Under the pieces are notes generated by a model. It made no database searches. It was not told where the DNA came from and saw only the letters and a program-made list of their open reading frames with translations. DNA of 64,000 nucleotides from Alopecurus myosuroides (taxonomy: Eukaryota > Streptophyta > Magnoliopsida > Poales > Poaceae): the NCBI GenBank assembly GCA_028641055.1, contig CM054060.1, positions 209,584,445-209,648,444 of the forward strand. The letters are read 5' to 3'. Positions 23,524-34,955 of the stretch are shown piece after piece; the stretch's first letter is position 1; each line of letters starts with the position of its first letter. The position numbers and the translations under genes are program-made.

Positions 23524-26500
23524 TGTCAAGACCCCGGACCCAAAGGTATACATACTATTATGTGCTCCTAGACATGGACTCAAGTGGGCTTCAGGGTTAC
23601 CAGCCCCGGCCGCAACAAACAACGGCAGGCAGACCGGATTCATCGGCACGTAGGCCGGATCACCACGGTACTACTACTCCTTGTGTCCATGCTAGTCATA
23701 ACCAACTATACATATCAAAGCGTCCACGAATCGAATGAAACTGAAGGAACGGGACCAAAGCTATACAGAGATGCTATGTATCCAGAAAGTGCAACAACAA
23801 TCGAGGGTTACTGGGGTTACCTCGCCCCAGGCCGAATCACATCGGCAGGCGGGATCGGACATGGATCATCGACTCCACAACCCCTCGACTACGACACTAT
23901 GCAGGCATAGCCAAAACTGTATAACAATGAGCTCGAAACCAGCAACCGATCAAAGCAGTACTCTAGACATGGAAGCTGTATAAAACAAGTGTTACTAGAG
24001 TATAGCTTACAAGCAGAGGTCACAAGACCCAACATACATCAGACAACGGAAGGCAAATTATGTTGCTAATCAACAAGAACCAAAAAGGCCTAAGAGGCCG
24101 CAACATAAGGCGACGCCCCAGCCCATAGATTCCAGGCTGCTACCTGGGAACCCCAAACTACTCGTCGATGTCCATGTTGAATCACCACCGATGTGAGATC
24201 TTCACCTGAACCAAATTTAAGCAAACCTGAGTACGGGAGGTACTCAACAAGACTTAGTTAACCTATTATATATCTGCTATCTTCAGAAAGGGTTTTATGA
24301 AGGATATTTTACGTAAAGAAATCTTTGTTTTCCAAATCGAGGAGGAATAGCACGTCTCATAGAAGGTTTTCAAAACAGATGAGAAACTCACTACTGTAAT
24401 CATCATCTTTCGAATCCACCAACATCATTTCCCAGCATCTCACATGCTACAAGGATCACCCCTCTCGGTATCTCCGATGAGGCACCCTTCAAACATTATC
24501 TCCATGCTTTGTCAACATCTTTTATGCCACGTTCAAGTTATCTATGGCAAAACTAATTTCACCAAGTCGTCCTTAACCGCGGACACGGCTTCTCGAAAAG
24601 ATGTATCCCTTCAGGGGGTACACTTTACCCACACGTAGCATCCGACTCTTAGCGCCACATGTACGCTCTTCCATGGAACGCGGCAGAGGGTGGCTGGCCA
24701 CGACCTTTACCTTACCCAACCCTATCCGTGAGTTAACCCAAGACAGGGCCACCCCGTCAACAGGGAGTTGGACATCCTCCTGACGGCACCTGTCTTTGTG
24801 AGGCGGGGTCAAGATCCGTGTACGTCCATCACTTGGCCCCGGTCACGCCCTAGCGGAGCATTTTGTTTTCAAAACTGTTTAAAAGGTTTTATTTGCGTTG
24901 CCGAATGGAAATCTCAAACTACGTGACTCGTGAATAAAGCCAGCTAAGTTAGTCGGTCGGCGAGGCTCATGGCCATCGCGCGTGGTTGTACGCTCAGTCT
25001 TGGCTTCTGCACCCGACCTTACTCCTAGGGTTGGCAAGTACGGAACGAACAACCACTTACCAAGTGGCCTCCCGTCCAAGACCTAGTCAAGTTAACCACA
25101 CAATGCTCATCTCACCACGTCATCATATCATACTAGGTTATCACAGCTCTGATTCATCAACCAGATGGAGCAGAGGTAACAAACATGTATGACTAAGCGA
25201 AGCAGATCTGAGGCTCTGGCGATATGCACAAGCAAATCTATGGTGGCTAGGAGCAGTGGATCAGTATATTGAGACAGTCCAGTATATAGGTGAACTATAA
25301 CTACTAGCATCAAATACTTTGGAATCGAATGCAAAGTACAAGATTCAAATGTTGTTCGAAAGCATATATGAGCAGATAAGAGGTTATGCTTGCCTTGCTT
25401 ATAAGAAAACTAGATAAAGACTTCTGGAATAAGTGCTTGACTTGTCGGTTAAGATCAAGTATTCGCCATTGGAGTTGTTGGCCTTCTCTTCGGAGTCACG
25501 TTCTACCGAGGGGGGACAAATACCGAAACAAGGAGAACAAAAATCAAACATGGCATCGATACAATGCGCAATATGTATGCATGGGCAAGTTAATGCACTG
25601 AAATAAAGCCCTAAACCTGAAGATAGGATTGCTAGGGTTCATATGTCAGTTATGTAGTTTACTGAAATTTGCCCGAAATGGACCCCGGAGGGGTACTTCG
25701 GCCAATTTTGAAAGTAGGTACAATTTTAATGGCTCGATTGGAGTTGAAAACACCATAAATAGGTTGCATTTGTCATTTTGAAAATTTGGTATATAACTTT
25801 CAATTTTCTAATTTTATTGAATAAAAACTTATTTTCTCATTTTTAAATGAATTAAACACCATTAAATAATGGTCAAACATGTGTGAAAATGATATATTCA
25901 GATAGGTTACATTTTCTGATCAACTCCATATTTTTATTTTATTTTTTTGAGTTATAAAACAGAAGTTATTAATTTATTAGAATTAGTTATTAACTTTCCA
26001 AAATTAACTGATTTTCTGGAATTATTATACAGTGGGGCCCACGTGTCAATTTAAACCTTTTCTATTTTCATAAAGAAAAACCGGCTGACAGCTGCGGCCC
26101 GTGGTGACGTCGTGCTCACGTCACCACGACGTCAGCAGCTGGCCGACGGCTCTGCTCCAGTCAAATTCCGGCGATTCGGCGCGCGATTGAAGGAGCGAGC
26201 TAGCGCGTGAAGAAGCGGACCACGCAGGGAGCCTACTTGGTGGCGGAGGTGACCAAATGGTCACCGGAGAAGCTCCAGCGACCACCGTCTCCGGTAGTGA
26301 GCGGCGGCGCTCGGCGTCCCGACTAACCAGAGAGGTAGGGGTAAGATGGAGGGGTCCTGGAGGACCCCCTGCTCACCAGGAGCTCGAAGGCGGTGTCGGG
26401 GAGGCGAGTGGACCTCGGAGACGGCGGCAATGGCACACGGCGGCGCTCGGACGGCCGCAAGGAAGACTGCGTGATTCCGTCGATTCCGACCATCCCGGCA

Positions 26501-27135
26501 AACGAAACTCGACGGGGAGACAGAGGAAGGCCTCGTGGAGCTCCTGGGCTTCTCAGACCGGCGAGGGGGCAACGTAGCGGCGGGGAGAGGGGATCGCCGG
26601 CGAGTTGGGTTTCGGGTTAGGGTTTGCTCGCAACGGGGAGACAGGGAGCGAGAAGGAGCCGCGAGTGGAGGGAAGAGCGGTGCACGGGAGGGCTCTCCTC
26701 ACCCTTATCCCCTCGGGAGAGAGCAAGAAGGACGTGGCGCGCGGCGGCGTCGTCGACCTTCCGTCCTTCTGGCCAGAGCTAGAAGAAAGGAAAAAGAAAA
26801 GGGAAATGTGACAACCCCCTGGAGTTTCTGAATTTTACACATTGGTCCTTTTCTTTTATAAAACAGAACAGCAAACAAACTTTTAAGGGACTTTTTTTAA
26901 GAATAAAAATTTGTAAAAATACATTTTGGAATCCTCACAAAATTTCCAACAAAACCATATCTTGGTTTGCCAAAATTGAAAACGTTTTTAAAACAAATTT
27001 TGGGTGATCACTTTAAGTGTTTTTTATGCAAGTTTCAATTAAATTCAAATTAAAACTTGATTCAAATTTGTTTCATGCATGAATGACATGAGCACAACAC
27101 AACAAGCCCTATTGTAGCAAAACAGGGATGTTACA
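23524..27135 (-). repeat. 5' LTR of the LARD
   Basis: This 3,612-bp partner of 16115-19749 has the same GC-rich island at about 26030-26810. Its + strand end, gggatgttaca, adjoins cctgt and then a gypsy pol sequence. Confidence 0.88.
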
Positions 27136-29260
27136 CCTGTGCAGCAGAAGCTCATGTACGCGCTCCTTGTAGCTTCAAGCAAGCTTCGTCACTACTTCGA
27201 GGTGCACCCCATCACTGTGGTGTCAGCCTTTCCCCTCGAGCAGATCCTTCGAAATTCCAACGTCACAGGGCGTGTCGCTGAGTGGGCTGTCGAGCTTCAA
27301 CACTTTGAGCTCCAGTTCCTCACGACCAAGACCATCAAGGGAGGAATTCTGGCAGAATTCAATGCATAATGGACAAATCCACCATCGAAAGAAGACCCAG
27401 AAGAGGAGACGGCCGTCCCCGGAAAGCTGGCTCCCGGAGAATGGACCATGCATTTTGACGGCGCTTTCTCCTCCAAGGGCTCGGGGGTTGGCGTCGTGCT
27501 CACGTCCCCCACTGGAGACAAGCTCTACTACGTCGTCCAGCTCCATTTCATCCACAAGGCCAAAGTCTCCAACAACATCGCTGAGTACGAGGGGCTCCTC
27601 GCCGGAATCAGGGCCGCCATCGCCCTGGGCGTCAAGCGCCTCGTCATCAAGGGAGACTCTCAGCTCCTGGTAAACTTCTCCAACAAGAGCTACGTCACCA
27701 AGGACAAGCACATGGCCATGTACCTCGAGGAAGTCCGCAGGCTCGAAAAGCGCTTCCTCGGCCTGGAGTTGCAGCATATCCCGCGCGGGAACAACCAAGA
27801 AGCAAACAACCTCGCCAAGCGAGCATCAAGAAACTGAGCGCAGGCGCCAGACGTTCTTAAAGAAAGGCTCACCAAGCCATCCATAATCCCTCCCGCCGAC
27901 GACGAGGAGCCACAAGGTCACAAGCACCTCGAGGAGGAGCCACCACCCGCTCCCTCCCAAGGCGCACCTGACTGCGGTACCCCTTTGAGGAATCGCTTGG
28001 TGCTCGCCTTCACTCATGAGGAAGCATGCTAGAACAAGAGCATGATCAACTATCTCCAGAAGGGCGACCTCCCAGAATACGAAGCAGAGGCCGAGCAGGT
28101 CCCCCGTCGAGCTAAAATGTACCACGTCATCGAATCGAAGCTGTATAGGAGACGCCCCAGCGGTGTGGCGCTGCTGTGCGTCCACCCTAACGACGGTGTG
28201 GAACTCCTCAAGCACATCCACCAAGGTGACTGCAGCTACCACTCCTCATCACGTACCCTCGTCGGCAAGGCCTTCAGGTACAGCTTCTACTGGCCCAGGG
28301 CCCTCAAGGATGCCACCGAGCTCATCAAGTCCTGTGAGGCGTGCCAGTTCCACGCCAAGCAGATGCATCAGCCCGTGCAAGGGCTCCAGACCATCCCCCT
28401 CTCATGGTCGTTCACGGTCTGGGGCCTGGACATCCTAGACCCTTCCCGCGAGCGCTCGGGGGCTACCGCTACCTCTACGTCGCCATTGACAAATTCACCA
28501 AGTGGGCAGAGGTAGAAGTTGTCCGGGACATCTCGGTAAGGACGGCAGTGAAGTTCATCAAGGGGTTGGTCTGCCGCTTTGGCGTGCCCAACCGCATCAT
28601 CACCGACAACGGTGCACAATTCACAAGCGGCCTCTTCAAGTCCCACTGCGCCAACCTGGGCATCAAGATCTGCTATGCCTCCGTCGCGCACCCGCGCAGC
28701 AACGGCCAGGCAGAGCGCGCCAACGCCGAGGTCCTCAAGGGCCTCAAGACGCGGAGCTTCAACAAGCTAAAGTCCCACGGGAAGAAGTGGATCGACGAGC
28801 TTCCGTCGGTCCTGTGGTCAATCCGCCCAGCTGCAACCAAGCCCACGGAGGCGACGCCTTTCTCCATAGTCTACAGGGCCGAGGCGCTGCGGAACTCAAG
28901 CTTAGATCTCCCCGAGCCATGGCTTTCAGCGAGGACAGGTAGGAGGAACTCCACGCCGAGGACTTGCTGCTTCTCGACGAGGCGAGAACCCGAGCCTCCA
29001 CCCGCGCCGCTCGGTACCAGCAAGGCCTCTGACGCTACCACAGCAACACCATCAGGCCACGCACACTAGAGGTGGGTGACCTGGTCCTGAGGAGGATTCT
29101 CTCCCGAGAGGGCTTCCACAAGCTCTCTCCCATGTGGGAGGGGCCGTACCGGGTAACGCACGTCGCGAGACCCGGTGCAGCACGACTGGAGACTGAAGAC
29201 GGCACGCATGTGCCAAATCCGTGGAACATCCAGCATCATCTGTGGAAGCTCTACCCTTAG
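27136..29260 (+). pseudogene. pol: Tat-type Ty3/gypsy pol: RT tail, RNase H, second RNase H, integrase
   Basis: The frame opens in the RT/RNase H connection (LRHYFEVHPITVV, then ATGRVAEWAVEL-like text). An archaeal-type RNase H follows at about 27448-27837 (FDGA, the glutamate in NIAEYEG, and GDSQ). The integrase has its HHCC finger (HIHQ...CEACQ) at about 28210-28350. The DDE core residues lie in WGLDIL, ITDNGAQF and GQAERAN, and the C-terminal GPY motif in MWEGPYRV (about 29130). The extra RNase H marks the Tat lineage. It is dead: stops at 27367 (TAA), 27835 (TGA) and 28030 (TAG), and frameshifts near 28435 and 28890. Gag, protease and most of RT are missing to the left, where the LARD now stands. 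Confidence 0.88.
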
Positions 29261-31364
29261 TATTTAGTTCTTGCTCGCTCCACGTGCCTCTCCTAGGCCA
29301 TGGTGACGCACCCTCGAGGGGACCCCGTGACGCCACGGTAAAAACGATGCCAAGGCCTCCGTGAAGGTCTCAGGGGGGCATCTCATTAGGCGTCCGCACG
29401 GCCGTAGCGAGCCTCTACCCACACAAGTGGGAAGCCGCATTGCAAATCTTTGCACCTGAGCTCGCGCGAGTCTCAGCCCCATGACGATGGGAGTCCCGTG
29501 TCTGCACGGGACGTCAAGTGCTTCTTGGGGGACCACGGGTCATGACATCCCCAAGCGTGTGTTGTAGAGCCTCACCCTAGCAGTACAACTTTTATCCCTG
29601 CCAATAACACTTGTCTCTCGGCAAGTCTCTCTTTCTTTCTTCGGGAGCATGCATCTGCCACTCCTTCTCGAGGACACCTCGCGAGCAGGGGCTGAGATCG
29701 GTACCCGTGCACGGGTAGGACCCAATGAAAATAAATCCAAGTGGTAGAGCTCTGTATAAACGGGTCGCGACCGTGCACGACACCTCAACAAACCCTTGGT
29801 GTTGACTTCCTCTCGAGGCATCCACGAGAAGAGTGTCAGGCACGTACTCTCGCTCACTGCATAAACAAGCACCTATCTCCCGAAGCACCCAAGCGCGGAC
29901 CTCTCGCGACGAAAATAAGAATGCCTCAAGAGGGGCAGCGGCAAAGAAATTTGCGGCACACGGTTCACCTCGACAAGGACTCCGAAACTCCCAGAGCTAA
30001 GTTCAAAAATTCTTTCTGTTGGCTCTCCAAAGAATCTACTCACAAGTAATAAGGCAAAAACGCATTTCATTCATATTTCATACATGAGATACATTCGAGT
30101 ACACGGAAATGCTGCAGGTCTATCGCGAAGACAAAAAGATGCTAGAACCGGGAAGGAGGTATTCCCCTTCCGCGGACATCAATGGAAGAAAAACTACGAC
30201 CAACCTCGGCCGAACCTGTCTTCGCCACAACTTCGGGACATGATCGACCGAGGAGGAGCGATGGAGGCGACAAGGAGAAGGAGGAAGAAGAGGACACTAG
30301 ATGAAGGCACCCAAAGGCCTTCAGCCGCTCGCCAAGCCCAGATCATCGCTCTCCTCCTTGACGACCGGCAGATCTTCCTCATCCTCCTCTTTAGCAACAT
30401 CATCTTCATCATCACCGTCGTCATCATCCTCATCACTGCTCTCGCTTTCGATGCAGCACTCCACACGCTCGCCGCGACGCTCGAAGATCTTCACAAAGAG
30501 GCGGTACACCCCGTCGAAGCGGAGGTGGAGGACCTGGCTCTCCTCCAGCCCCTGGGCACGGGCAAGGTCTTCCACCGCCTTGCCAGCGACACGTGACCGG
30601 CGGAGCAAAACTCCGCCGACGCCCACCAAGGCCCGTTGATGCAACCCACCACCGAGAGACAGAAGCCGCGTGGCGGGTTGCGCTCGACGCAGGCAGCAAA
30701 GACGTCGGGGAGCCGCAGCTAACTGCGGAGGCGACCGCAGAGAGCCACCAGGAACTCGTGCTCCGGCACGCGGGTGTCCTTTGCCCAGCAGGGGAGGGAG
30801 CTCCCCATCACGCCACGGCTACGAGGAATGTGGCCACCTCGACCACGACGAATCCCCGCGCTTGCTCCAGCCCGAGCAGACGACCCCTCCGACGGGTCTA
30901 CAACGACCACTGCGCGCCTAGCGCTCCATCAGGGGGCAACAGCGGCACCCAGAGACGAACCTCTGTCGCGGCCACCGCGGGCCATGATTGGTCCCTCTTT
31001 GTTTCTCTCTACAGGTGGAAGGCGGGAGGAGAGGAAGACGAAGGTGGAGTTGGAATGGGAGAGGGTGCACCCCCTCCTCCCATTTAGGCCAAGGCCAAGA
31101 GACGGCACTGCGCTTGGTTGGTCTCCCACCGGTTCGAGCACCAAGGAAGAAGGGGCCACGTCCCAAAGGGGGACGTGACCAGACGACGAGGCGCTCGCTG
31201 CTCTGCGCCTCCCGGTCAGAGCGGTAATTGCTACGAGACGTTTCCACCACGCGAGGAGGTCATGGGTCTCCCTGCGAACTGTCGCGCCACGTGGAAGGTT
31301 GGGCCCGCAGCCTAGGAACCCAGGCCGCTCTGCTAAACGCGAGCGTCATGGGCCCGGGGGATAC
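29261..31364 (+). mobile_element. 3' non-coding region of the Tat-type element
   Basis: A 2.1-kb stretch separates the integrase stop from the 3' LTR, as in other grass Tat elements. Its GC-rich parts generate many overlapping frames without known domains. It carries one minus-strand candidate frame (30321-30644). It ends in a purine-rich tract (ggcccgggggatac, 31351-31364) that fits a polypurine tract. Confidence 0.65.
30321..30644 (-). CDS. Antisense ORF in the 3' region of the Tat-type element
   Basis: This 107-codon minus-strand frame lies opposite to pol. The first half is mixed and helix-forming (with an LEESQVLHL stretch); the second half is a strongly acidic low-complexity tail (SESSDEDDDDGDDEDD, then more E/D). 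Antisense frames in this position are known in grass Tat elements such as Grande, but I cannot assign this product to a family. The + strand is open in two frames over the same bases, so composition alone might explain it. It is probably a truncated remnant with unknown function. Confidence 0.35.
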   Translation of the reverse strand: MHQRALVGVGGVLLRRSRVAGKAVEDLARAQGLEESQVLHLRFDGVYRLFVKIFERRGERVECCIESESSDEDDDDGDDEDDVAKEEDEEDLPVVKEESDDLGLASG

Positions 31365-32237
31365 TGTCGGACCCCACGTATATCTGCTGCTGGCCCAGTT
31401 CATAGGGCATCGAAGGAGTCCGTACCCATCCATCAAGATAGGGAGAACCCCTTAACCGTTCTCCACCAAGGCCAATCCCTTGAAGAGGAGATCTCTAAGG
31501 GATCTCCATCGCGCATCACTAGGGAGGAGTCCTGCTCCCACCCCTCTCCTTCCTGGAAGGAGCCTCGGCCGCTGGGAGACAACCCATGTGAGGGTGACGT
31601 TCTGACCTCTGCGCAGATGACGAAGCCGCCACAGAAGACATGATAGCTTTGGAAGTTGCCATCCTCGTGTATAAAGCGCAGAGCTCCGTTGCGCGCACCA
31701 AAGCCTCATATGTGGCTTTCCCCTTTGGTGCAAGGAGACCAAGTTCACACTAGAAGACGAAGGCAGTGTCACCGGGCTCCCCCACTGTGACGCCATGGAT
31801 GGCGCAGATGTATCCCGGCAACCAAGACCGCACAGGAGGCACAGTGTACGGGGCGCTCCCCCCTTTGGCGCCTTGTGGTATACGTTTCCCGTCAAGTGAG
31901 CGGGAAACAGGGTCGGACGCCGGTACAAGTAGACCGCTCCTATCTCCTAGAGAAGGGAGACAACAAGAACAAGAGAGAGAGAGAGAACACCAAGTAGGAA
32001 GATCACCAGAACACCCGATTGTACTGTAATCTTCATAGTGCAATCAACCAGACAAGCATGCAGTAGGGTTTTACACCATCACGGTGACCTGAACCTAGGT
32101 AAACCCTCGTGTTGTGACTGTTTTCCATCGAGAGCTCCTCTCTTGAAGCCTCTGGAGGTGCGATTGAACGTGGTTATCCCCTAGTGTTCGAACCTTTGAG
32201 TGCTACCCTGTCATTGACAAAACAACTCTCTCCGACA
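31365..32237 (+). repeat. 3' LTR of the Tat-type element
   Basis: This 873-bp LTR is bounded by the inverted pair TGTCGG...CCGACA. It follows the polypurine-like tract and is on the same strand as pol. A TATA-like tataaagc is at about 31670. The bases after it are gatct (32238-32242); the 5' partner LTR and duplicate target are not in the window. Confidence 0.8.
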
Positions 32238-32314
32238 GATCTTGTCATCCATGAGAAGGTAGAGGTGGTTCTTCACGTCCTTGTCGATGTCGAGGAGGAG
32301 GTGAAGGTGGAGAA

Positions 32315-32653
32315 CTATCCTCGTACCAATTGCGGAATTATACTTGAAGGTGATGGTTGAGTTTCATGCTCTTGGTGGTTATGTCCACCATCTTCCATGT
32401 GAGGATGACCATAATGGTGACGAGCTTGATGAGGAGCATGAGGTTGGTCCCATGGACGGCTTGATCTTGATAAACTCCTTGTTCGATGTGACGAGGAATA
32501 TGATCGATGGCGGTTAGCAAGATTTGCCAATTTCATGTTGATTCTCACCATTTTCTCATTGAACCTTTTATCTTGTGCTTGTAAGTGACGCCCATAGTGC
32601 TCCAAGCCAACATGCACAATTTTGTGTAGTTGCACATGCTGATTGTGTGTCAC
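32315..32653 (-). pseudogene. Gag-like fragment, minus strand
   Basis: A 112-codon frame is truncated by the Tat-type insertion at its C-terminal side. It is rich in H, Q, R and S, with a helix-like start (HKIVHVGLEHYGRHL) and an arginine/serine-rich stretch. This composition is common between the N-terminal part and nucleocapsid part of plant gypsy Gag proteins. No zinc knuckle or conserved Gag core is visible, so the call is tentative. Confidence 0.3.
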
Positions 32654-34479
32654 GAAGTTTTTGTGGAGGTCGTTTTATAAGGGGTTTCCATCATCATCAT
32701 CTAAGCTCACACTTGTGCAAACACCTTCTGTAGTCATCTCAAAGAAGCAAGTGAGGTAACAAATGTGGCTAGCACTTACTAACTCTTACCTTTGTTGATA
32801 GTATTGGGTCCATTGGCTTGCCAATGGCGAAGGGTTTGTAACAAGAGCGTAAGACTTGACAAAAGAGACCTGAAGGACAACCGACACGCACACTATATGA
32901 CGAGCTCAAATGGGTTTGGGAAGTAGCAAGGAAAATCAACCAAATCCAATGAAAAAGTTCTTTGTTAAAAGTACAAAAGAACCAAATTCACGAGAATAGG
33001 AAAAAAGGAGCACACACACGCAAATGATTAGTGCGGTTAGTGCGGCCAATGCACGACCGATGATGAAATTTTCCTCACAAAGATTAGGCTCAATGCCACA
33101 CTAACACAATGAGGGCGCTAGATCGAATTGAAATTTTTGAAAAGGAAACAAGATTTTCACCAAGGGGCAACCATTCACTCTTTCTAGTTTGCTCGCGAAC
33201 CTACTTGTTCCTACAAGGGATAGCACTTGGCATCGATTTTTTTTATCTTTTTTATTAATTTTTCAATGCCAAGCCTACTCGAAACTACTCTCTCACAAGT
33301 TCCAAAACACGCACTCTCGGTGCCACTAGTGCAATGCCAAGAAATATAAAAGAGCTAGTCCGAATGGGCAAGGTACGCAAAAGATGGGTTAGTTCAAGCG
33401 GAAACAAGTTATACCTACGGTGATGATTGATCGCGTACTTGCGGTTGGGGTTTATCGATGTTGTGTTGATCCATCGATGTGGTGTTGTAGATGTAGTTGA
33501 TGTCTTCGTGGCAAAACTCGAATCACTCAAAACGGAGCAACGATGACAAAGAAAAACACATTTGAAAATCTGACCAAGAATCATACTGCTCAAAATTGTC
33601 TAGGAGGCCACCCTGGGAACCCGGCCTGGTAGGCCGGCCTAGCAGAGTCGGCTTTCCTATGCACGAAATTTTTGCTCGAAATGTTTCGAAATTCCTTTAG
33701 ATCCCAAAAATTCGTGCACAAATTGGGGAAAAGTGGCTGAATAGAAAGATGGAAAATGGTCTTAAGCAACAAATCCATGGATCAAATCTACTAAAAACTA
33801 ACAAGTCGAAAGATCGGCCAAAATCCTTTTTTACGCTATTTTGTGAGATTTTCGAAATTTCGTATGGGAGAGAATTACTTGGTGGAAGAGGGGTTTGGGG
33901 AGGTCAAATTCATGGCATTATGGCTGTTGATAACAGATGATGTGGGTAGATACCACGACAGGGGTCCTGACGTTCATGAATTGACCAAGAACACGAAGAA
34001 CACGAAGAAAACATGGAAGGACACGAGGGAGATCGAAGGGGACAAAGGAGCAACCGATAAATAGCAAGCCCTACTGATTCAAAAAACCGGCAAAAAACCC
34101 TAAGGGTAGCCTACAGATCTCCCAGATCAAGTCGAACTCACTCTTGTTGAAACCACTCCACCTTCACAACGGGTTCGCTGAGACAATATAATCTCAAGGG
34201 TGAGTTGAGAAAAATTAGGAAGTTGCTAGTTGAATCTGAAGGGGAAAGACTAGCTAATTCTAGTAAAATCTTGATACATTCCAAAATACGAGGGTAATTT
34301 GAGTAGCCTTGATACGGTTCTAGATACACACTAGAAGTAGCCTCTAAGGAGGAACAAAGGGCGCAAATAAAAATCTCAATTCATCTCTAACCTAGATCTG
34401 AACCCAAGGGTTCCTATTTATAGTCTAAGGGAGAAAGTGGATAGGTGGGGGCTTTTACAAAGAATATTCCCACTTTCCA

Positions 34480-34735
34480 CGCATGGCAGCCGGTCTAGGG
34501 CGCTCGAGGACGGGTTGGTACCCGAGCGAGCCGGCCTGGGAGACGCAAGAACGTCGGCCTGGCCGGGCTAGAGGCCGAGCAGGTGACAGAGCTGGCCGAC
34601 CTGGCGGACGTAGGAAAGCCGGGCTAGGCCAGGCTGGAGGCCGTCCAGGAAACAGAGGCAGTTGACCTAGGCGCGCAGGAAGGCCGACCTAGAGGCCGGC
34701 ATGGCAGCCGCCCGAGAGGCCGGCCTAAGCCCGTA
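34480..34735. repeat. GC-rich degenerate repeat with ggccggcct motifs
   Basis: Short blocks such as gccggcctgg, ggccgagcaggtgacagagctgg and aggccgacctagaggccggc recur at roughly 50-60 bp intervals without an exact period. A related block is at about 33600-33650. Open frames here (34483-34665) reflect the composition. Confidence 0.55.
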
Positions 34736-34949
34736 CTAGCCAGGTTTCCTTGGAGTCTTCTCCTACTTCTCCTTCATCTTCTTCGTGGCTACCCTCTTGC
34801 TCATCGTCTCGAGCTTCTCGAGCGCTGTCTTGAGGCTCCAATGGGGGGTCATACCTGAGCACACATAGGGTATTTGCAGGAGGTAGCACACCATTCACCA
34901 AGTCATCATATTCATACAGAGATAAGAGCGAGATCACATTTTCTTGCAT
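34725..34949 (-). pseudogene. Short acidic ORF, probable retroelement remnant
   Basis: A 74-codon minus-strand frame has a hydrophobic first half (ISLLSLYEYDDLVNGV) and a glutamate-rich second half. It ends just left of the chromovirus LTR, which may have cut it. I do not recognise the family. Confidence 0.25.
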
Positions 34950-34955
34950 AGCCTT

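Larger units (their letters stand above)
16115..27135 (-). mobile_element. Complete LARD-like retrotransposon (large LTRs, non-coding interior)
   Basis: LTRs of 3,635 bp (16115-19749) and 3,612 bp (23524-27135) flank a 3,774-bp interior. Read on the minus strand, LTRs start TGTAACATCCC and end in CA (TGACA, or CGTGACA in the other copy). A primer site complementary to tRNA-iMet lies at 23507-23518 and a polypurine tract at 19750-19764. Flanking pentamers are cccgt (16110-16114) and cctgt (27136-27140), a one-transition mismatch. The interior has no gag-pol frame. Dimensions match the LARD class described from barley (LTRs about 4.4 kb, interior about 3.5 kb). Mobilisation in trans by a Tekay-like chromovirus is inferred. 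Confidence 0.88.
32238..34955 (-). mobile_element. Unassigned retroelement debris
   Basis: This is the sequence into which the Tat-type element inserted. It includes a minus-strand gag-like frame (32315-32653), then AT-rich DNA from 32660 to 33590 with an 8-bp inverted repeat (cttggcat / atgccaag, about 33222-33274). GC-rich segments with repeated ggccggcct-type motifs lie at 33600-33650 and 34480-34735. A minus-strand frame at 34725-34949 has an acidic tail. No LTR pair can be defined, so the family remains open. Confidence 0.4.

Noticed and set aside
20043..23650. Small ORFs of 60-100 codons in the LARD interior
   Set aside because: No gag or pol motif, no conservation evidence, and lengths expected by chance in 3.8 kb.
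30084..31250. Several overlapping + and - ORFs of 110-170 codons
   Set aside because: GC-rich 3' region of the Tat element; translations are low complexity and overlap in up to five frames.
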